Made by a program: the position numbers and the translations under genes. A DNA stretch of 64,000 bases. It comes from Pectobacterium cacticida. GTDB taxonomy: Bacteria > Pseudomonadota > Gammaproteobacteria > Enterobacterales > Enterobacteriaceae. The DNA lies in assembly GCF_036885195.1 (NCBI RefSeq), contig NZ_CP133656.1, positions 310,001 through 374,000 of the forward strand, read 5' to 3'. Below the pieces are notes generated by a model, which was not told where the DNA came from, made no database searches, and saw only the letters and a program-made list of their open reading frames with translations. Shown in pieces: positions 59,027 through 64,000 of the stretch. The stretch's first letter is position 1. Each line of letters opens with the position of its first letter.

Positions 59027-60580
59027 ATGGCTGTGTCACAACCTCTACCCGCCGCGCCGGGAGGCGCGGAATACCTGCGGGCGATCCTACGCTCGCCAGT
59101 CTATGAAATCACGCAGGTTACGCCGTTAGAGAAGATGGATAAACTCTCTGCGCGGTTGGGTAATGTTATTTTGGTCAAACGTGAAGATCGGCATACGGTG
59201 CACAGCTTCAAGGTGCGCGGCGCGTATGCGATGATGGCGGGTTTGAGTGACGAACAGAAGTCGCATGGCGTCGTCACGGCGTCCGCTGGCAACCATGCTC
59301 AGGGCGTGGCGCTTTCTTCCAGCAAGCTGGGGATTAAATCGCTGATCGTCATGCCCGTAGCGACGGCCGACATCAAAGTGGATGCGGTGCGGGGGTTCGG
59401 CGGCGAAGTCCTGCTTTACGGCGCTAATTTTGATGAAGCGAAAGCGAAAGCGATTGAGCTATCGCAACAGCAAAAAATGACGTTTTTACCGCCCTTTGAT
59501 CACCCCGCGGTGATTGCCGGGCAGGGTACGTTGGCGCTGGAATTACTCCAGCAGGATGCTCATCTGGATCGCGTGTTTGTGCCGGTTGGCGGAGGTGGTT
59601 TGGCGGCAGGTGTTGCCGTACTGATCAAACAACTGATGCCGCAGATTCAGGTGATCGGCGTGGAAGCGGAAGATTCCGCCTGTCTGCGCGCGGCGCTGGA
59701 TGCGGGGCAGCCGGTCGATCTGCCGCGTGTCGGGTTGTTTGCCGAAGGCGTCGCGGTAAAGCGCATCGGCGATGAAACGTTCCGCCTGTGTCGGGAATAT
59801 CTGGATGACGTGATTACCGTTGACAGCGACGCTATCTGTGCTGCCGTAAAAGATCTCTTTGAAGATGTTCGGGCGATTGCCGAGCCTTCCGGCGCACTGT
59901 CGCTGGCGGGTATGAAAAAGTATATCCAGCAGCATCAGATTCAGGGAGAGCGCCTGGCGCACATCCTATCCGGCGCCAATGTCAACTTTCACGGGTTGCG
60001 CTATGTTTCTGAGCGCTGTGAACTGGGGGAACAGCGCGAAGCCTTGCTGGCGGTAACGATTCCCGAGCAACAGGGGAGTTTCCTGAAGTTTTGCCAATTA
60101 CTCGGCGGGCGTTCTGTCACCGAGTTCAACTACCGCTATGCGGATGCCAAAGATGCCTGCATTTTTGTCGGTGTGCGTCTGACGCGTGGTTATGCAGAAC
60201 GGCAAGAAATCATCAACGATCTTTCTGCTGGGGGCTATGACGTTGTTGACCTATCCGATGACGAAATGGCGAAACTGCATGTTCGCTATATGGTGGGAGG
60301 CCGCCCTTCCAAGGCGTTACAGGAGCGGCTTTACAGCTTTGAGTTCCCAGAGTCGCCGGGAGCGCTATTGAAATTCCTGCATACGCTGGGGACGCACTGG
60401 AACATCTCGTTGTTCCATTACCGCAGCCATGGCACAGATTTTGGTCGTGTATTGGCGGCATTTGAGCTTACTGAGCGAGATCTGGAATTCGAACAGCGGT
60501 TACAAGCGCTAGGCTACGAGTGCCATGACGAGACGGATAATTCGGCGTTTCGTTTCTTTTTGGCCGGTAACGTTGCCTGA
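59027..60580 (+). CDS. ilvA: Biosynthetic threonine deaminase
   Basis: The product has 517 residues. The PLP-binding lysine is in VHSFKVRGAYAMM (about 62); SAGNHAQGVA and the Gly-loop VPVGGGGLAAGV are present. Two C-terminal ACT-like domains (about 340-510) bind Ile (inhibitor) and Val (activator). Last gene of the operon. ilvY-ilvC, the E. coli neighbours, do not follow. Confidence 0.97.
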   Translation: MAVSQPLPAAPGGAEYLRAILRSPVYEITQVTPLEKMDKLSARLGNVILVKREDRHTVHSFKVRGAYAMMAGLSDEQKSHGVVTASAGNHAQGVALSSSKLGIKSLIVMPVATADIKVDAVRGFGGEVLLYGANFDEAKAKAIELSQQQKMTFLPPFDHPAVIAGQGTLALELLQQDAHLDRVFVPVGGGGLAAGVAVLIKQLMPQIQVIGVEAEDSACLRAALDAGQPVDLPRVGLFAEGVAVKRIGDETFRLCREYLDDVITVDSDAICAAVKDLFEDVRAIAEPSGALSLAGMKKYIQQHQIQGERLAHILSGANVNFHGLRYVSERCELGEQREALLAVTIPEQQGSFLKFCQLLGGRSVTEFNYRYADAKDACIFVGVRLTRGYAERQEIINDLSAGGYDVVDLSDDEMAKLHVRYMVGGRPSKALQERLYSFEFPESPGALLKFLHTLGTHWNISLFHYRSHGTDFGRVLAAFELTERDLEFEQRLQALGYECHDETDNSAFRFFLAGNVA

Positions 60581-60612
60581 TTACAAACGCGTGCCAGCGG
60601 TCGCGTATCTTC

Positions 60613-60656
60613 GTTGGACGCGTTATCTTTACTATCATTAAAAGGTAGCGATAGCT
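60613..60656 (+). repeat. Short direct repeat, left copy
   Basis: GTTGGACGCGTTATCTTTACTATCAT... ending GCGATAGC resembles 62369-62413 (GTTGGCGGCGTTATCTTTATATCAT...GGGATAGC). The shared core is about 20 bases with one indel. The copies flank the yrbL-like/lysozyme/LprI group. Confidence 0.5.
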
Positions 60657-60736
60657 GGCTGTATGGTACCCTGATTGGTAGCGTGCTATGTCTATCCCTG
60701 GCGGATGGTAACGTTAACACTTTACCCCGCTGGGAT

Positions 60737-60865
60737 TATTTTATTTGCCAGTTTGGCCTTGGCTGTGCCCGAAATCTTCACGAGCTTCGTGTACGCTCCG
60801 ATTTCTGCGCACTGTCTGTGACCAAACTGATTGCGACAATCACGCCTACTAGGATAGGTTCTAAG
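60737..60865. repeat. Dispersed intergenic repeat, copy B
   Basis: 129 bases matching copy A at 6066-6195 in the same orientation, from TATTTTATTTGCCAG to AGGATAGGTTCTAAG. It fills most of the 347-base gap after ilvA; the remainder shows only a short direct repeat. Confidence 0.85.
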
Positions 60866-60927
60866 CCTTCATGCTGGGCGTTAACCACGGCCATTGCATA
60901 AGATTGCATAATAAAAAGGAAAGCGAC

Positions 60928-61521
60928 ATGGCGGACGATATTGCGTTGACGAATGAGATCGTGCTGACGAACAAGATTTTGCTAGCGAAAGGAAATGACC
61001 GATGGGTATATCAGCACCCGGATGATGACAACTTGATCATTAAAGTCGTGATCGCTGATATCCCTAAATATCATAGTAAACTGAGAGAAATGAAACGTGA
61101 AATCCATGTTTGTAGTGCTGTTCGAAATGAGGATCGAAGCTATATTCAAACAATTAAAGGATACGTCAAAACCAATTTGGGATTAGGCGAAATCGTCGTT
61201 AAGGAAAAAGATAGCAATGGCGATATTGCGCCTACATTATATGACCTTGCTGAACAAGGTGAACTTGATAAAGAAAAATTAGGTAAGCTACATCTGTTTC
61301 TGGCTTGGTTCATTAGAACGGACGTAGTTATTAACTCCCTGCACTGTAAGAATATCGTCTATTCTTTCAGAGATGAACAATATCAGTTTAAAATAATTGA
61401 TGGGTTCGGTGATAAAACCTTTTTCCAACTAAGCCATTTTTCTAGCTATATCCACGCACGCAATAAAATAAAATGTCTGACACGCCTGTTTGATCAATTA
61501 ACAATGCTTACCTCCTGCTGA
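60928..61521 (+). CDS. YrbL-family protein (PhoP-regulated kinase-like)
   Basis: The product has 197 residues. The plan of YrbL is visible: a start like LAKGNDRWVYQHPDDDNLIIKV (nucleotide-loop-like with the Lys of a kinase fold), an ELKRE-like MKREIHVCSAV, and a late CKNIVYSF...FKIIDGFGD, matching the kinase-like SLKPQNIL and DNIG segments of YrbL. AAAAGGA lies ahead of the ATG at 60928. Whether it phosphorylates anything is unknown. AT-rich compared with the ilv genes, suggesting transfer. Confidence 0.75.
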   Translation: MADDIALTNEIVLTNKILLAKGNDRWVYQHPDDDNLIIKVVIADIPKYHSKLREMKREIHVCSAVRNEDRSYIQTIKGYVKTNLGLGEIVVKEKDSNGDIAPTLYDLAEQGELDKEKLGKLHLFLAWFIRTDVVINSLHCKNIVYSFRDEQYQFKIIDGFGDKTFFQLSHFSSYIHARNKIKCLTRLFDQLTMLTSC

Positions 61522-61533
61522 TCGTGTCGCGCG

Positions 61534-61926
61534 ATGTTTGCCGGTACGGTCATGGCGAAGGGCGATACTTTTTACTCTTTGTGCTGCCCGCAATGCTATT
61601 TTAGTATCGGCAAATGTATCGTTGGCGTTTGGATGCGTAGCTTTGTCTTGTCGCATGAGCATAAAAGGAGCGATACGCACGTTATTCCATTGATGTACCA
61701 GATAGGCTGGGCTGAACTTCATCCCGCCATCAGGGATATTCTGGTGGATCTGGCCTATCAAGGAATTTTTGGGGAAACGACGATGCCTATCGCAGCAAAA
61801 AATGATATCGATCTCTTAATAAAGAAAATCGAAAGTGATGCTTATTTGTTAAAGTTTGAGGCTGGAAGAAACCGATCGGGTTATTTAAGGATGAGAAAAT
61901 GCAAAGCATCTATTTATGTATGTTGA
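61534..61926 (+). pseudogene. Lysozyme-fold (pesticin-like) C-terminal fragment
   Basis: The open frame has 130 codons. Residues from about 56 (GWAELHPAIRDILVDLAYQG, then NDIDLLIKKIESDAYLL, then EAGRNRSGYLRMRK) look like the C-terminal half of phage-lysozyme/pesticin-type muramidases. The first 50 residues, Cys-rich, resemble nothing known, and the catalytic N-terminal half of such an enzyme is missing. No ribosome site precedes the ATG. It is probably a truncated toxin or an orphan toxin end. The stop lies inside the next gene, which could be its inhibitor. Confidence 0.45.
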
Positions 61927-62324
61927 TACTATTTGCTGTGAGCGGTATATCTTCTGCATTTGGTGAAATTTATTTGAGCAAACTGGAGTTAATGGATAAA
62001 ACGTTATGTAAAGACATAATGAAAGGGGAAAGCTATCATAAAATTTACATTTGCACTGACCAAATGCTTGCTGATTCTACAAAAAATAAAGAAGTAATAA
62101 GCTTTCTATCCAAACTTATAACTATGAAAGATGAGGACGATGCCGTTAAGCTTTTCAAAGCAGATCAAGCCGCGTGGAAAAATTATGTTGTCCATCGTTG
62201 TGCGTATAGAGGGCACCCATATATTAAAGATAGCCCCGTTTATTTATCCAATAAAGATCTTTGCGAGGCGGTAGAAAACTACAGACGGATCGAGTCGCTA
62301 GACGGTGAGCTCAATATCCCTTAA
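61899..62324 (+). CDS. Small secreted LprI/DUF1311-like protein, possible lysozyme inhibitor
   Basis: The product has 141 residues. A Sec signal peptide (about 1-21, ending SSAFG) precedes a mature part with four cysteines (LCKD, YICTD, HRCAY, DLCEA) and the segment LFKADQAAWKNYVVHRC, which is like the DUF1311 core (L...Q..W...R...C). LprI of Mycobacterium, the namesake, inhibits lysozyme. It overlaps the end of the lysozyme-fold frame by 28 bases with AAGGA ahead of its ATG. A periplasmic immunity role is inferred, not shown. Confidence 0.6.
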   Translation: MQSIYLCMLILFAVSGISSAFGEIYLSKLELMDKTLCKDIMKGESYHKIYICTDQMLADSTKNKEVISFLSKLITMKDEDDAVKLFKADQAAWKNYVVHRCAYRGHPYIKDSPVYLSNKDLCEAVENYRRIESLDGELNIP

Positions 62325-62368
62325 TACTCATCATTTGGATCAGTGTGTCACGCCGATGGTGTTTAACC

Positions 62369-62413
62369 GTTGGCGGCGTTATCTTTATATCATCTGACAG
62401 CAACAGGGATAGC
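62369..62413 (+). repeat. Short direct repeat, right copy
   Basis: Partner of 60613-60656; it lies just ahead of the DUF2461 gene and may contain part of its leader. Confidence 0.5.
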
Positions 62414-62421
62414 ATTTCTTT

Positions 62422-63165
62422 ATGGCAACGCCGTTCACGGGTTTTACTCAAGCAGGGTTAACGTTTCTTCAGCAGGTACGCCAGTACAACGATAAAGCCT
62501 GGTTTGACGCGCATCGTGCGGTTTACGATGAGCAACTGGTTGCGCCGTTCCGCATGCTGGTGGATGAGCTTAGTCTAACTATGTTGCAGATTGACGACCA
62601 TTTTGAAACGCGTCCCGCTATCGGTAAGACTCTCTCCCGTATTCATCGCGATACGCGTTTTTCTCACGATAAATCACGCTACCGCAGCCATATGTGGCTC
62701 ACGTTCAAGCGAACGCGCAAAGACTGGACGGATGCACCAGTTTACTTCTTTGAAATCACGCCGGATACCTGGCGTTATGGGCTGGGCTATTACAGTGCGA
62801 CGCGCAATACGATGGATTTGTTCCGTCAGACGCTGCGGGGTAATCCGTCACAGTTTCTTGACGTGGCAAGCTGTCTGGGAGACACCTTCACCCTTGAGGG
62901 GGAAAGCTACAAACGCCCGTTGATTAAAGATCAGGCTCCTGAACTGGCGGACTGGTATAACCGTAAATCGTTTGCCGCGATCTGTACCCGGCAGGATATG
63001 GAGATGCTGTTTTCCGGCGATCTGGTGATGCGTCTGTCGCAGGGTTTTACCCAGCTTGAACCGCTCTACCATTATCTGATGAATATCGAAACGATGAAGA
63101 AGGCCGCGCAGGAAACGGAATCCGATACGCGGGCCTTTTCGGCGGAGAAATGGTTCGAACGCTAG
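62422..63165 (+). CDS. DUF2461 domain protein
   Basis: The product has 247 residues of the DUF2461/TIGR02453 family: FTQAGLTFLQQVRQYNDKAWFDAHRAVYDE at the N-terminus, DTRFSHDKSRYRSHMW near 75, and YFFEITPDTWRYGLGYY near 110. No enzymatic motif is known and function is unassigned. Convergent with the gene at 63184. Confidence 0.88.
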   Translation: MATPFTGFTQAGLTFLQQVRQYNDKAWFDAHRAVYDEQLVAPFRMLVDELSLTMLQIDDHFETRPAIGKTLSRIHRDTRFSHDKSRYRSHMWLTFKRTRKDWTDAPVYFFEITPDTWRYGLGYYSATRNTMDLFRQTLRGNPSQFLDVASCLGDTFTLEGESYKRPLIKDQAPELADWYNRKSFAAICTRQDMEMLFSGDLVMRLSQGFTQLEPLYHYLMNIETMKKAAQETESDTRAFSAEKWFER

Positions 63166-63183
63166 CGCCAGAGATAGCCAGCG

Positions 63184-63978
63184 CTATGGCGTTTTCCGCT
63201 GCTCTGGCGGAGTTTTATCGCGCTCCAGCAAATAGTTAAACAGGTAACCTTCTTCCTGATTGCTGCCGAAGGTGGCGACTTGCAGATGGTTATCGTCGAT
63301 GCAGGTGAGCAGTATTTTCACCTGCTGGCCAAAGCTGCTCTCGCCTTTGCCAATGGCTTGATTATCGCTCATCTGACGGGTGGTGAAAGCGACATCATCC
63401 AATTTACTTGCGTAACGAAATGCAATCGAAGTGTTGCCTTCAATCTTGCCGCGCTGGTTGGTCATGGTCAGGCTGACGGCGTGGTAGGGCGCTTTCCGAT
63501 CGTACATTTCCCGAAAATAATCCCCCAGCTCGCGATATTCCTCGGCGGAAAGCCCTGACATCACATACTCATAGCTGAATGAACCGTGGAAGCAGGAGGT
63601 ACTTTTCACAGGGGCAATGGGCGAAGGCAGCGCGTGCTGTGCGATGTCATTCAGGTAGCGTAGCCGATTTAACTGCTGCTGATAGCGCTGACGCAGGCAG
63701 TCTTCGTCTTTACACCGATCGCGCGTGGTCAGCCAACTGCGCTGAAACTGATTGAGCGTTTTTTCCCACGGGGCGCTGTTTCCGTACGCGGTCAGGAACG
63801 CGCGCGAGGTCTTCCAAGCCTGCGCCAGTTCTTCATCCAACTGCCCGAGCAGCGGGCTAGCGCAAATGCGCTTCTCTTGCTCCGAAGTGGCCTTGTCGCA
63901 GGGGAAACTGGCGGCTTGCACATTGTAGTTGAAGGCGGTCAGCGTCACGCCAATAATGGTCGTAAAGGCGATCTTCAT
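63184..63978 (-). CDS. Secreted LprI/DUF1311-domain protein
   Basis: The product has 264 residues. The signal peptide ends near NVQA|ASF. Residues 24-115 carry the DUF1311 pattern: FPCDKATSEQEKRICASPLLGQLDEEL, then LNQFQRSWLTTRDRCKDEDCLRQRYQQQL. A C-terminal beta-rich part of about 150 residues is not recognised. Some DUF1311 proteins bind lysozyme; this one is untested. It is a second protein of the type within 2 kb. Confidence 0.8.
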   Translation of the reverse strand: MKIAFTTIIGVTLTAFNYNVQAASFPCDKATSEQEKRICASPLLGQLDEELAQAWKTSRAFLTAYGNSAPWEKTLNQFQRSWLTTRDRCKDEDCLRQRYQQQLNRLRYLNDIAQHALPSPIAPVKSTSCFHGSFSYEYVMSGLSAEEYRELGDYFREMYDRKAPYHAVSLTMTNQRGKIEGNTSIAFRYASKLDDVAFTTRQMSDNQAIGKGESSFGQQVKILLTCIDDNHLQVATFGSNQEEGYLFNYLLERDKTPPEQRKTP

Positions 63979-64000
63979 GGCGTGTCCTGTAATATGTCCC

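Noticed and set aside
61498..61761. 87-codon reverse frame over the lysozyme-like fragment
   Set aside because: No ribosome site and no similarity; the forward frame fits a known fold better.

Overview
The window is a stretch of a gammaproteobacterial chromosome of the order Enterobacterales. Gene content, protein sequences and the 16S/23S genes point to a soft-rot member of the Pectobacteriaceae, most likely Pectobacterium. That assignment rests on recognition of the sequences and not on a search. Nearly all of it is core genome, with intact reading frames and E. coli-like gene order inside blocks, but the blocks are joined differently from E. coli.

Layout. 1-3.1 kb: the start of lpoA (cut by the window edge), the divergent rsmI, and rnpB with a partly duplicated 3' end. 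3.2-12.6 kb: ygiD; the leftward tolC-ygiB-ygiC group (envelope efflux and associated proteins); and the rightward nudF-yqiB-cpdA-yqiA-parE operon (ADP-ribose hydrolysis, cAMP turnover, topoisomerase IV). 13.0-34.3 kb: yheO-tusDCB, then the str (rpsL, rpsG, fusA, tufA), bfd-bfr, S10, spc and alpha operons, together about thirty translation genes plus secY and rpoA, with their leader structures recognisable. 34.3-44.3 kb: yhdN, arfA, and the leftward def-fmt-rsmB-trkA-mscL series; then the rightward dprA-smg-yrdD-tsaC-aroE-yrdB series and the convergent yrdA.

44.4-50.1 kb: a complete rRNA operon (16S, tRNA-Ile, tRNA-Ala, 23S, 5S) with tandem promoters, antitermination boxes and terminator. 50.1-50.6 kb: fragments of two insertion sequences. 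50.6-60.6 kb: hdfR, maoP, yifB and the complete ilvLGMEDA branched-chain amino acid operon with its attenuator and an intact ilvG. 60.6-64 kb: a variable end with a dispersed repeat, a YrbL-like gene, a lysozyme-fold fragment overlapping a small secreted LprI-like protein, a DUF2461 protein and a second LprI-domain protein.

The most interesting places are the small, AT-rich candidate muramidase/inhibitor cassette after ilvA (in the position where E. coli has ilvY-ilvC), the two families of short dispersed repeats (one forms the stop codon of yqiB, another abuts the start of yheO), the duplicated rnpB 3' end, the hairpin built into arfA, and the rRNA operon whose two flanks belong next to two different rRNA operons in E. 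coli. No CRISPR array, prophage or complete transposon was seen.
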